From: Zelonia costaricensis
Taxonomy: Eukaryota > Euglenozoa > Kinetoplastea > Trypanosomatida > Trypanosomatidae
NCBI GenBank assembly: GCA_030849075.1
Contig: JASAOO010003534.1
Location: forward strand, 1 to 64,000
Reading direction: 5' to 3'
DNA: 64,000 nucleotides
Of the stretch, positions 19,272 to 28,754 are shown in pieces. How positions within the stretch are numbered: position 1 is the stretch's first letter; every line of letters starts with the position of its first letter. A program made the translations under genes and the position numbers. The notes below the pieces were generated by a model, which did not search any database, was not told the origin of the DNA, and saw nothing but the letters and a program-made list of their open reading frames with translations.

Positions 19272-21803
19272 ATGCCGCCCAAGCTCACCTCCAAGAACAT
19301 CTTCGATGTCGTCTTCGAGCAGATCCCGGCCGATGCCTTCATCGACACAGGCCCAGCCACGCTGAGGGAGGAGCTGATGCTGGAGGCGGCGGGCCTGCTC
19401 AGCAAAGCCGGCGGTGGCAGCAACGGCACGGACGACCAGCGCAGCAACGCCAAGCGCGGTGGCAACGGCAGTGCAAGCGCCATCAGCGTCGGCAGCGCCA
19501 CGAGCTACCGGCGCCAACTCCTGCCTGCATCGGTGCTGGCGGAGGCATCCGCTTCTGCTGCTGCTGCTGCTGCTTCGTCGGCCCAGCAGGCTGGGCGGGC
19601 GGCGGGGCGCGGCGCGGGCGGCAGCGGCACCGGTGGTGGGGCTGGGGGGAATCGCGGAGGGGCTGCCGCAGCCGCCGCGGCCGCGAAGCAGGGTGCCGAT
19701 GTGCTCGATGGGGACGACATGGAAGACGGCACCGCAGGGCAGGCGGGTGCGCCGCCCGCCTACGCATCGATGTCCTCCACCGCCACTACAGGACCCACGC
19801 GGACGTCTGGCAGCGCCGCCGCCGCGGCGTCCCACAGCGCGTTCCGCACCGTGGATGATGACGTCCCCATCACCGGGGCAGGTCCTGGCGTTGACCTGTT
19901 TGCCGCGGGTCGCCTGGGCTCGCGTGCGGACCTGGCGGTGGGTCGACGGCGCGCGAGTGCGCGCGGCGCCGACGCCGACGCGGATGTGGGCGGGGTTGGC
20001 TTCGACATGGAGATGGACGACACTGATGATGCGGTGAGGGAGGCGACCAAGTACGCCGGCTACGTGGCGGCCTTGCACGCGGCAGAGGCGGCCAGCGCCG
20101 ACGCCAACGGGAGCGGCACGAGCGCGGACGGGACGGCAGAGGGCACCGGTGGCCCTCGCCACCCGGGCGCGTATGGCTCTGGTGGCGGCGCGTCAGCAGG
20201 CGTCGGGGAGGCGACGGCGATGACGGAGGGCGCATCGGGCTCGGGCCCTCGCACAGGCGGCACCGTCAACAGCAGCCGGAACGCCGCCCAGACACCGCAC
20301 GCCGGCTATGCGGGCATGGGTGCTGTCGGCGGCTTCAATGGTCCGGCCATGCGCGGCGGGAACATGTCCGCAGCGGAGCAGCTCGCGCTCATGCCGCCCG
20401 GGCTGGACCGTGTGTACACGGGCGCCTGCGTCATGTACCGGCACCCGAAGAACTTCGGCTTCGTCTCGCCCGACCTCGGCGGCCCCGACGTGTACTTCGT
20501 CAACGACGGCGTCGCCCTCGCCTTCACCCGCCTGGCCCTCCGCGCCTTCTATCTCCGCTGCGGCGCAACGCTGCCCATGAACGTGGCAGCGGCCTACCGC
20601 GCTGATCACGCCGCCACACAGGACGGCGTGCTCGGTGCCGCGCCCGCAATGCCGATGCCGATGCCGATGATGATGCCGCCGGGTGCGCCGCCGCTGCTGG
20701 AGGACACGGGGAGCCGTGTGCGCGTCCCGCCGACCAGCGAAGAGGAGCTCGCGTGGGCGGAGGAGGCTGCGTCGCTGCTCTCACCAGCCACCGCCCAGCT
20801 CCTGCAGCACCAGGTGGACCAGGGCTTCAGCGGCGGCCTGCGCGTGAGCGACCGTGTGAGCTTCGTCGCGACGCGCAACCACGCCGGCCGCGGCGGCAGC
20901 GGCCGGCTGCTACGTGCGGAGTTCATTCGAGGTGCACCGGCGTCGCGGTACGCCATAACGGTGGAGCAGAGCTGGTTCGCCCCTCTGTTTCCCGGTGCGG
21001 TGGGGCGCAAGTCGAGCAGCCCGCTGCAGCCCGGCTATCCCGCGCCGCCCTCCAACCCCGCCCTGCCCCCCGCCCCGCCCGCATCGGCCACAGCGGGGGG
21101 CGGCGGCGGGGAGGCGGGCGCCGAAGATGTTGCCGACGCGACGAGGGCAGGGGCGAGGGGCAGCAGCAGCACCACCACCCCCGGTGCTGCATCGGTCTTG
21201 TTGACGCGCTACACCGGCTGCGTGCGCGCGTACGACGCGGAGGAGCAGCGCGGGTACATTCGGTGTGACGAGGTCGACGGGAGCAGCGGCGGCGGCGGCG
21301 GCGGTGGGGGTGGCAGTACACCGGATGTCATCTTGTACTCCTACGCGGTGCTCTGGGACTTGACGCGGTGTGCGCCGGGGAAGCGGCAGGTCAAGGAGAG
21401 CATGCGCGTCGCGTACAGCGTGGCCGGGACGGAGCGCAACGGCAAGTACATAGCCACGCTGGTCACCACCCTCGACGGCGCGCCCTTCTGCGAGGAGAAC
21501 ATGAGCTTTGCCGAGAACGTGATGCCCTTCTTCGCGGCTGACGGCGGCATAGCCGGGCGGCGGCGCGGCCGCGGAGACGAGGGCGGCGTCAACCCAAGCG
21601 GCGGCGGCGGCGGCGGAGGGGGCGGGCGCACGGCGCAGGGCGGTGACGGCAACACCGGCGCGGAGGGCGGCGGCGGTGGCGGTGGTACGAGTGGGGGCGG
21701 CGGCGGTGGTGGCGGTGGGGGAGGGGGGGACCGCAAGCGTGTCAAGACGACGGAGGACGACATGCTGTTGCTCTACGGAGAGGACGACTACCCGTTCCTG
21801 TAG
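19272..21803 (+). CDS. Protein with two cold-shock-like segments and a poly-Gly tail (843 aa)
   Basis: Probably binds RNA or single-stranded DNA; function otherwise unknown. The ATG at 19272 begins MPPKLTSKNIFDVVFEQIP and follows a good acceptor. Residues 1-45 look ordered and helical. Residues 50-370 are Gly/Ala/Ser-rich linker. About 381-430 resembles an OB/cold-shock strand pattern: YTGACVMYRHPKNFGFV, then DVYFVNDG. About 520-573 is another beta-rich piece. About 647-735 is a second cold-shock-like unit with YTGCVRAYDAEEQRGYI, a Gly loop, and DVILYSYAVLWDL. From about 765 the tail is RGG-like and poly-Gly, then ends KRVKTTEDDMLLLYGEDDYPFL-like acidic sequence at the very C-terminus. Gly-rich tails often accompany RNA-binding domains. 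The cold-shock call rests on aligned aromatic and Gly positions only and needs a profile search; another OB-fold family is possible. Confidence 0.6.
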   Translation: MPPKLTSKNIFDVVFEQIPADAFIDTGPATLREELMLEAAGLLSKAGGGSNGTDDQRSNAKRGGNGSASAISVGSATSYRRQLLPASVLAEASASAAAAAASSAQQAGRAAGRGAGGSGTGGGAGGNRGGAAAAAAAAKQGADVLDGDDMEDGTAGQAGAPPAYASMSSTATTGPTRTSGSAAAAASHSAFRTVDDDVPITGAGPGVDLFAAGRLGSRADLAVGRRRASARGADADADVGGVGFDMEMDDTDDAVREATKYAGYVAALHAAEAASADANGSGTSADGTAEGTGGPRHPGAYGSGGGASAGVGEATAMTEGASGSGPRTGGTVNSSRNAAQTPHAGYAGMGAVGGFNGPAMRGGNMSAAEQLALMPPGLDRVYTGACVMYRHPKNFGFVSPDLGGPDVYFVNDGVALAFTRLALRAFYLRCGATLPMNVAAAYRADHAATQDGVLGAAPAMPMPMPMMMPPGAPPLLEDTGSRVRVPPTSEEELAWAEEAASLLSPATAQLLQHQVDQGFSGGLRVSDRVSFVATRNHAGRGGSGRLLRAEFIRGAPASRYAITVEQSWFAPLFPGAVGRKSSSPLQPGYPAPPSNPALPPAPPASATAGGGGGEAGAEDVADATRAGARGSSSTTTPGAASVLLTRYTGCVRAYDAEEQRGYIRCDEVDGSSGGGGGGGGGSTPDVILYSYAVLWDLTRCAPGKRQVKESMRVAYSVAGTERNGKYIATLVTTLDGAPFCEENMSFAENVMPFFAADGGIAGRRRGRGDEGGVNPSGGGGGGGGGRTAQGGDGNTGAEGGGGGGGTSGGGGGGGGGGGGDRKRVKTTEDDMLLLYGEDDYPFL

Positions 21804-22169
21804 CGTTTGCGTGTGCGCGTCCGCAGGCTCGGCCGCTCGGTGGTCCGTCTTTCGCCCCGCTGGCCGGGGGAAGGGGGGGGGGGGTAACGAGAGACGACGC
21901 GTGTTGTGCGTGCGCAGTTCCGGGTGGTTGAGTGGACATGCTCTGCCTGCGAGTCGCCTGCTGCCTGCTCGCAGTGCTGCCATCGGAGCTCGCGCGATGC
22001 ACCCATCGCAACGTGCTCGAGTGAAGAACAAGAAAACAATGACAACGCTCGCTGTCGTGCACGGGGCACGGCCACACAGCCAATCAGCGGCGGCCTCCTT
22101 TGTGAGTACCGTCAAGGAGAGCAGCACGTGTGCCTCGATGAAGTCAGGCACATGTGCGTCCCCCCCCTC

Positions 22170-22189
22170 CACACACACACACACACACA
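22170..22189 (+). repeat. (CA)10 microsatellite
   Basis: CA run in the spacer before the first ABC gene; an interrupted related block follows at about 22348-22381. Confidence 0.9.
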
Positions 22190-22738
22190 GACACACGGTC
22201 ACACACACGTCCACCAAGCGCGTGCGTGTCTTCCACTACCGCTCACGTCCCACGCTGCTGCTTCGCGTCCACTTTGCTCCGCACTTCCCGCCCTCGCCCC
22301 AGCCCTCCCCCCCTGCAGCTTCCACGCCCCCTCCTACCTCTGAGAGGGGGACGCACATACACACACACATACACACACACATCGGGGGAGGTCGCACTCA
22401 CCGCGGTGTGGACGCACCCGCAACGGCGTGCCTCGCCAACTTACCTTCTCTCTGCTGCTGCTGCTGCTGCTACTGTTCACACACGCACACACCGCGTCTT
22501 CCTGCACGCTGACACACACGCCCCCTCCGCCAACTGCGTTGACCGGGAGAGGCGACGTGGACGGTACACGAGTTGCCCTTGGCGCACTTCTGGGGCGTTC
22601 GGCAGGTCACACCGTCGCTCGCTCTCTCTCTCCCTCTTTCGCGCACGCAGCCTCGTCCACGTTGCACGCGCGCATTGCGAGAAGACCCCTCAAAGAGAAA
22701 GCGCACATCGGCGGGACGCATCAGCATCGTCATCACCG

Positions 22739-22755
22739 TCATCATCATCATCATC
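22739..22755 (+). repeat. Short (CAT)n run
   Basis: Five to six consecutive CAT/ATC units within an imperfect CATCGTCATCACC context. Confidence 0.85.
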
Positions 22756-23144
22756 GACATCCGTGTTACGCTTTATTACCCATACCCACCCACCCACACA
22801 CACAAATATACTCGAGAGTGACCACCTCGTGTTGCCCTGCTCGCTCCCGCCCTCGCCCCTCTTCCACTTTTGTACACACCTGCGTGTACACCTGCTCCGT
22901 GCAACTCTCCTGCTCCTCCATTTCTCTTCTTGTTTCGCTTCAGCCCGCGCACCGCTGCGGCGGTTTTGCCTGTCTTCCCGGTGCTTGCAAGTGCACGTGC
23001 GCGCTCGTGTTCCTTCCCCCGCCTCGCACTCACTCTCTCTCTTCTCAAGACCCGGCCAACCGCAGTACGCACAGCCTTACGTGCGTCTGTGCGGGTGTGT
23101 GCGTGTGTGTGTGCGTGTGGATGCAGTGCGGGGACACGCCGCAC

Positions 23145-23183
23145 CCCTCCTCCTCCTCCTTTCCTTTTATTCACCGTCTTGAG
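23145..23183 (+). promoter_or_regulatory. Candidate spliced-leader acceptor for the 23228 gene
   Basis: A strong CT tract (CCTCCTCCTCCTTTCCTTTT) is followed by the first AG at 23182-23183. The implied 5' UTR is about 45 bases. Confidence 0.6.
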
Positions 23184-23227
23184 GTTGCCGCATCGCCTCC
23201 GTTGCGTGGCCTCGACAGCGACGCGCA

Positions 23228-26200
23228 ATGCTCTCAGGCGCGTCGTCGGCGTTCTGGCAGTGGGCAGCACCACAAGATGCAGGCACCACCGGACCCAGCG
23301 GTGGCGCGCAGGCAGCCGCCGCACCGAAGCCGACCACGTCTCTGCCTACGCCGTGCGGGGCCGCCCCTTCACCACCCGCGAAGCCACCGGCACCGGCGCC
23401 CTCGCCACACTCGCCGACGTCTGCGTGGCTGCACGCCGTGCGCGCGCGGGCCTCACACACCTTATGCGCCGTCGCAGGGCGCATCGCCTGCTGGAGTGAT
23501 GCTGCGGATGGCGGCAGGTGGGAGGGGCAGCGCGGCTGTGGGCCACCACGGCTGCTGCCGCCCGCGGCGGCTCGCTGGGTGCAGGCAACGTACGCCGCGC
23601 TGCCCACGACGCGGCTCAGCACGTGGGCGCTGCCGTGCGATCGCGATGCCCCTCTCGTGCTCCACATCACGCTGATCTTGCTCAGCCTGGAGGCGGCGCA
23701 GGCGGCTTCGTTTTACGTGCGGTACCGCCGTGCGACGCGGGCGAGTGCCGCGGCGATGGCGGCGGCGCTGGCGGAGGAGGCGGCCGACGACGAGGAGGAG
23801 GCGGACGCGGAGGCGGCGGTGGATGGCGGAGAAACAGCGGAGGATGCCGACCACGACGGGGACGCCGAGGCACCGACGGAGCTTTCGTCCAGCACCGTCC
23901 ACCCAATCTCCGCGGCGGTCTCGCCAACGGGCATGGAGTCGGCGACGGGGCGCGACGGGGCCCGACCTCGCGTGCTGCCGCGCGGCTCCTCGCGCGCCCT
24001 GCATCGCATCAGCACGTACTGGGCCCTGGTGGAGCGCGCCGTGCGCGCCGCCCCACGCAAGCGACCCGGCGCGCCCACGTCCGCGGCGGAGCTCGGCGGT
24101 TTCTTCCGCACGGACTTCCCGGGCGCGTCCGCCGACGACGCAGAGCCGCGCGCGTTCGGCAAGTTCACTTCCGACGGCGTCCCGCACGGCGCGGAGACGG
24201 TGCTGGTGGTTCCCGACGTAGCAGCCTTTCCCGTGATGACGCGGCCGGGCGAGCCATCGCCATCGCCGTCGCCGCCGCCCGTCCCGGCCCACGGCGATGT
24301 CTTCATCAACCCATCGCTGAACTCCACCGTCGACGACGCCGTATCGCTGACGGCGGAGGCGCCGGAGGTGGCGGAGCCGTGGGAGGTGCTGCACCTGCTC
24401 TGGACGGACACCGTGCGGTACTCGGTCACGTACGCGGAGCTGCGGCAGCTGCTGCTGGGCTGCACCGTGGCCGAGATTGCGAAGCTCTTCGAGGACGCCG
24501 AGGACGGGGAAAGCGGTGTCAGCGGCGGTATGGGCGGCATTGGCGGGATGTGGAGCGGCTTCTACTCGGCCCGCGGCCCGCGCGTGCTACAGACGATTTG
24601 GCGCAGCATGAGCAGCCGCAACATCTCTGCCGATGCCCTCGCGCACACCGCCCGCTCCACCGTCGACTCGCCGCTCTACCCCTCCGCCGCGGCATCCTTC
24701 TCGGCACGGTGCATGGCCAGCCCGAACTCGCCTGCCTCCGCCACGGCGTCGCAGCGGCGGTACGCCGACCCGCGCGTGGCCGTGGCGTGCCTGGCCCTCA
24801 CCTGGTACCTTGCCCTCGTCCGCGAGGTGTACGAGGCCGTGATTGTGCACGAGGACGTGCAGCGCTGCGCCGACGCGCTGGATGAGCTGGAGGAGTACAA
24901 TCGCGCCGTGTACCAGCACGGCATCGAAGTCGGCGACGCGTTCTTCGAAGAGGCGCTGCACAGCGCGTCGGCGCGGCAGCACGAGGGCAGCAGCCACAGC
25001 CGCGGCAGTGCGGGGGTGCCGCCGCGTGCGAGCAGCGGCGCGCTGGACCAGCTCCACCTTCACGACGCATCCCACAACCGCAGGAGGCTGCTGGAGCTGC
25101 CGGACGTGGTCAGCACCGCGGAGGCGGACGGCCTCCCATCGTCCGCACGAGGAGGCGCCACTACAGCCGCCGCATCGCCCGCGGCAGCGATGCCGCCACG
25201 GCTCGGCTCGTACGAGGGCCGCGCCGGCAACCCGCTCGGCGAGGACGCTGCCGGCGAGGGTGACGGAGAGGGCCCGCTGACGTGTTTGTCCTCGCCGCGC
25301 CGGCCGGACTCCCGCGAGACCTTCAACCGTTCCGTGGCGGTCACGCTCACGCGTGTGCGCGGCGCGGCCCCGCGGGCGTGCTGGGCGGAGCTTACCGCCG
25401 CCCTCGCGGCGCTGCTGCGCCGGCGCCGGCTGATGGAGCTCTCGCACGTGCGCAGCCTCTTCTCGTACATGTACACCGGCAGTGTGGCTAAGGTGGTGTC
25501 CTTCGTGGTGCTCGCCGGGCTGACGAGTGTCTCCTCGCGTGTCGCCGCGGTGGGGCTGTCGGCGCGCGAGGCCATCAGCGGCAACTTGGATGCGTACTAC
25601 CGCGCGCACCCGGAGGACGGCGGGGGCTGCCGCGGCGGCGGGGCACCGTCCGCGTCGTCGGGCGGCGAGGGTGGGGTGCCGGCGCAGCAGCGCATTCTCG
25701 CTCTCTGTGCGCTGGAGTGCATGCGACTCGCCATCAACACTGTGCTGACGCAGACGCGGCAGGAGTACATCGCCGTCGCGGCCTCGCAGCGCCGCAACAC
25801 GGTCAAGGCGGAACTGTACGAGGCCCTCACCCGCCTCCCGCTCGCCTTCTTCGACCTCCACTCGTACGACGAGGTGGAGCAGATAGTGTACTACGTCAAC
25901 GACATCGAGGGGGTGGAGGTGCACGTGCACCAGTACGTCTGCAGCCTCATCTCCACACTGCTGGCCATGCAGCACGCGATGCACCAGCTCCCACGCCGCG
26001 CGCACCTGCTCGTCGGCGCCACGGTTGCTCTCTCGCTCGGAGTGAAGTACGTCGGCCGGCGTGTGAAGCTGTGGACGCAGGCGGCGCAGCGCACGGGCGG
26101 GGTGCTCCCGCCGTGGCTGCGCGGCTGCAACCTGGACGGCACCATCTCTGCCACCGCGGAGCTGGACGCGCAGGTGGAGGAGAACACGGAGAGCAACGCG

Positions 26201-28600
26201 CGTCAGGGCGGCGTGATGCTGCGCGGGCTGGACATCGTGGCGGTCCTGCCGCAGCTCCGCCCCTACGCGGCAGACCTCAGCCTGATGCACTGGTGGACCG
26301 ACCACACCCGGGCCTGCGGAGCGGCGGTGGGCGCGACCGAGGCGACCTCGTTGGTGCAGGGCCTGCTTGTGCTTCCGCTGCAGGCCTACGGCAAGCTCCT
26401 CCCCGCCCTCGGCGGCGCGCTCGTGACCTTTGGGGACTGGGTGCTCCCAACGCTCGTCGCCAGCTACGGGGCGTCGATGGCTTACTCGGGCAGCGACGCT
26501 CTGAGCTTGTCTAACCGCTTGATTGAGGCGATGCGGTGCGTCGGCGACACGGTTGACGCCGTCGTGGACGGCCGCCGCGTGGCGGAGGTGGTGCTGCTGA
26601 ACGCGTACAAGGCCAACGTGCTGGAGAAGGTGCTCGACCCGCGGCGGTGGGAGCCGACGACGTCCGACTTCGCGCGCGGCTTCATCCTGAGCATGACGGA
26701 CGAGGACGAGCTCAACGACACCGTGCAGGCCACTGCCGCGAGCGCCAGCGGCGGCGGCGGCGGCGGCGGGTGTGACAGCAGCACCGCAGCGCACGTCGAC
26801 GGGTTTCCTTGCGTCGCGGAGGCGGATACGGTGTCGCAGCACCGGCGCCGGCGCCTTCTGCGGTCCTTCTGCCGCGCTGATCCGCGCGCAGCCACGTGTG
26901 GCGGTGCCAGGGCAGCGGCTGGCGCGAAGGGGGCGTCGTCGTCGCCGTCCTCTGTGGCGGTGGCGTCTTTGTGCCTCGTCCGCGACGGTGCTGTGTGGGT
27001 CGCGATGCACACGCCGCCTGTGCTTGTCTTCCGTGGCGGTCTGTGGCTCACGCGGCGTGTTCTGGCGAGGCTGAGGCGGCTCTGCCACCGCGGCAGTGGC
27101 GATGGCAGCGGGGATGTCGCGCGCCGTCGCCATCACCACCGCCGCGCAACGCGTGCCCTGTACAGGCACCACCGCCGACGCCGCGAGACAGCGCGGGCCC
27201 GCCGCGCGCAGCAGAGCGGCAGCGCGCAGAGCTCCCCCGTGCAGGCAACACCAGGGGGTGGAGAGCCCATCACGCCGCGGCATCGCCCGCAGCTGGCGCG
27301 GGAGAGCATCAGCGAGGCAACGGAGGCCTACCACAGCGACGCGCCGTCTGACGAGGCCCGCGATGTGTCTGCGATGTCGCGAGCCACTTCGTCACCGTCC
27401 CGCACGTCCGCGTCATCGACGTCCACCGCTGCGAGCGACGACGACTCGGATGTCGACAGTGAGACGGCTGCAGCAGCTGCGGCGGCGGTGCTCACGAGTG
27501 CGACGGTGCACGCCGTCGAGGTGCGCAACCTCCAGTTCCACTACCCCACGGCACCGACGGTCCCCGTCTTCCCGCGGCCGATCACGTGCAGCTTCACTCT
27601 GCAGCACCCGCGCGGCGGCGGCGGCCCGTCGGCCAAGTCCGGCTCAAACGCGACGGACAACCCCGCCGCCGGCGCCGCTGCACCACGCGAGTTGCACGAC
27701 TACACGGGCACCGGGCGGCTGGTGTGTCTTGTGGGGCCGAGCGGGCACGGCAAGTCCACCCTGCTGAGTCTCCTGCTCGGCATGTACACGCACTACAGCA
27801 ACGCCGCAACCACCGCCGTGCACGGCGCCGACACCGCCGACACGGAGGAGCAAGAGGACGAGCAGTACGGCGGCGATCTGCCCTTCACCGCCACGCCGGC
27901 GGCCCCGCAAGCTCCGGACATCCTTCTCACGCTCGCGCTGCCGCACTCCCCGCCGCTCTCCGGCGACGAGTTCGACTCGTGCAGCTCGCGCGGCGTGTCA
28001 CCGACGTCCGCCGTGGCGCAGGCGATGTGGCAGGCGGTGCACGAGCAGCTGTCCGTCGCCTCCATTCCACGCGACATCCTGCGCGGCAATCTGTTTAGCT
28101 TCGTGCCGCAGAGCCCCGTCATCTTCTCCGGTGCCACCATCGCCCACAACATCAGCCTCGACAACTACGTGTCCCTTGAGCAGGAAGACCTGCTGGCCGA
28201 GATCGCGCAGTGTGCGGCGTGGGCGCATTGCGAGTACATCCAGCGCTTTCCGCAGGGGCTCATGACCTACATCGTGGACAGCGGCACCGGGGCGTGGTCG
28301 TCCCCGCTGGCGGCGGCTGCCACAGGGGGCGGCGGCGCGGGGGGTGGCGGCGGCGTCGTGCGGCTGAGCGGGGGGCAGGCGCAGCGGCTCATGATGGCGC
28401 GTGCGCTCTTCCACGGGCGGCGCGGTGGTACGGTGCTCGTGATGGACGAGCCGACGGCGAGCCTGGACAAGGAGGTGAAGCTGGAGATACTGGCCGAGTG
28501 GCGGGAGCTGCTTGACCGCGGCATCGTTCGCGGCATGATCTGCGCTACCCACGACGACGACCTCATCGCCGTTGCGGACGAGGTGGTGCGACTGCCGTGA
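23228..28600 (+). CDS. ABC half-transporter-like protein with complete nucleotide-binding motifs (1790 aa)
   Basis: A predicted ATP-driven membrane exporter with one transmembrane and one nucleotide-binding domain; substrate unknown. Residues about 740-1160 resemble a type I exporter membrane domain, including ASQRRNTVKAELYEALTRLP and the coupling-like stretch FFDLHSYDEVEQIVYYVNDIE. The ATPase domain begins near 1426 with an A-loop Tyr (FHYP). Walker A is GPSGHGKST (1503-1511), the Q-loop Gln is 1628, the signature LSGGQ is 1713-1717, Walker B runs to MDE with Glu1741, TASLD gives a normal D-loop, and the switch His is 1775. A roughly 100-residue insert separates Walker A from the Q-loop. The N-terminal 740 residues are long for the family, with one possible span near 140-160 and much acidic, Ala-rich linker. 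The next gene is a diverged paralog. Confidence 0.85.
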   Translation: MLSGASSAFWQWAAPQDAGTTGPSGGAQAAAAPKPTTSLPTPCGAAPSPPAKPPAPAPSPHSPTSAWLHAVRARASHTLCAVAGRIACWSDAADGGRWEGQRGCGPPRLLPPAAARWVQATYAALPTTRLSTWALPCDRDAPLVLHITLILLSLEAAQAASFYVRYRRATRASAAAMAAALAEEAADDEEEADAEAAVDGGETAEDADHDGDAEAPTELSSSTVHPISAAVSPTGMESATGRDGARPRVLPRGSSRALHRISTYWALVERAVRAAPRKRPGAPTSAAELGGFFRTDFPGASADDAEPRAFGKFTSDGVPHGAETVLVVPDVAAFPVMTRPGEPSPSPSPPPVPAHGDVFINPSLNSTVDDAVSLTAEAPEVAEPWEVLHLLWTDTVRYSVTYAELRQLLLGCTVAEIAKLFEDAEDGESGVSGGMGGIGGMWSGFYSARGPRVLQTIWRSMSSRNISADALAHTARSTVDSPLYPSAAASFSARCMASPNSPASATASQRRYADPRVAVACLALTWYLALVREVYEAVIVHEDVQRCADALDELEEYNRAVYQHGIEVGDAFFEEALHSASARQHEGSSHSRGSAGVPPRASSGALDQLHLHDASHNRRRLLELPDVVSTAEADGLPSSARGGATTAAASPAAAMPPRLGSYEGRAGNPLGEDAAGEGDGEGPLTCLSSPRRPDSRETFNRSVAVTLTRVRGAAPRACWAELTAALAALLRRRRLMELSHVRSLFSYMYTGSVAKVVSFVVLAGLTSVSSRVAAVGLSAREAISGNLDAYYRAHPEDGGGCRGGGAPSASSGGEGGVPAQQRILALCALECMRLAINTVLTQTRQEYIAVAASQRRNTVKAELYEALTRLPLAFFDLHSYDEVEQIVYYVNDIEGVEVHVHQYVCSLISTLLAMQHAMHQLPRRAHLLVGATVALSLGVKYVGRRVKLWTQAAQRTGGVLPPWLRGCNLDGTISATAELDAQVEENTESNARQGGVMLRGLDIVAVLPQLRPYAADLSLMHWWTDHTRACGAAVGATEATSLVQGLLVLPLQAYGKLLPALGGALVTFGDWVLPTLVASYGASMAYSGSDALSLSNRLIEAMRCVGDTVDAVVDGRRVAEVVLLNAYKANVLEKVLDPRRWEPTTSDFARGFILSMTDEDELNDTVQATAASASGGGGGGGCDSSTAAHVDGFPCVAEADTVSQHRRRRLLRSFCRADPRAATCGGARAAAGAKGASSSPSSVAVASLCLVRDGAVWVAMHTPPVLVFRGGLWLTRRVLARLRRLCHRGSGDGSGDVARRRHHHRRATRALYRHHRRRRETARARRAQQSGSAQSSPVQATPGGGEPITPRHRPQLARESISEATEAYHSDAPSDEARDVSAMSRATSSPSRTSASSTSTAASDDDSDVDSETAAAAAAAVLTSATVHAVEVRNLQFHYPTAPTVPVFPRPITCSFTLQHPRGGGGPSAKSGSNATDNPAAGAAAPRELHDYTGTGRLVCLVGPSGHGKSTLLSLLLGMYTHYSNAATTAVHGADTADTEEQEDEQYGGDLPFTATPAAPQAPDILLTLALPHSPPLSGDEFDSCSSRGVSPTSAVAQAMWQAVHEQLSVASIPRDILRGNLFSFVPQSPVIFSGATIAHNISLDNYVSLEQEDLLAEIAQCAAWAHCEYIQRFPQGLMTYIVDSGTGAWSSPLAAAATGGGGAGGGGGVVRLSGGQAQRLMMARALFHGRRGGTVLVMDEPTASLDKEVKLEILAEWRELLDRGIVRGMICATHDDDLIAVADEVVRLP

Positions 28601-28700
28601 TAGGGCAACTCCCGCCGCGCACGCGCGCTCCTCTGCAGTTTCGTGGTCCCTGTTCCGCACGTGCGTGTGTGCGCCGTCTCCCCGGCTTCGATGTTTGATA

Positions 28701-28754
28701 GTGTGTGTGTACATGCGCGTGTATGTGTGTGTGCGTGTGTGTGTGTGTGTGCGT
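28701..28754 (+). repeat. Composite GT-rich microsatellite in the 3' flank
   Basis: GT units interrupted by ACATGC, TA and GC steps, starting 101 bases after the stop codon of the first ABC gene. Confidence 0.9.

Larger units (their letters stand above)
21804..23227. other. Intergenic spacer
   Basis: No gene is seen. The first 350 bases are mixed composition. Then come CA runs (22170-22189, and an interrupted block near 22348-22381), a CTG run near 22455-22470, a CAT run (22739-22755) and C/T-rich sequence with GT patches near 23095-23120. Confidence 0.7.

Noticed and set aside
24587..27334. 915-codon antisense open frame opposite the first ABC gene
   Set aside because: It is the mirror of a GC-rich third-position coding frame, so few stops occur. 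It is Arg/Ala/His-rich with no domain. Similar antisense frames at 44431-46980, 34788-36392 and 48506-50074 are explained the same way.
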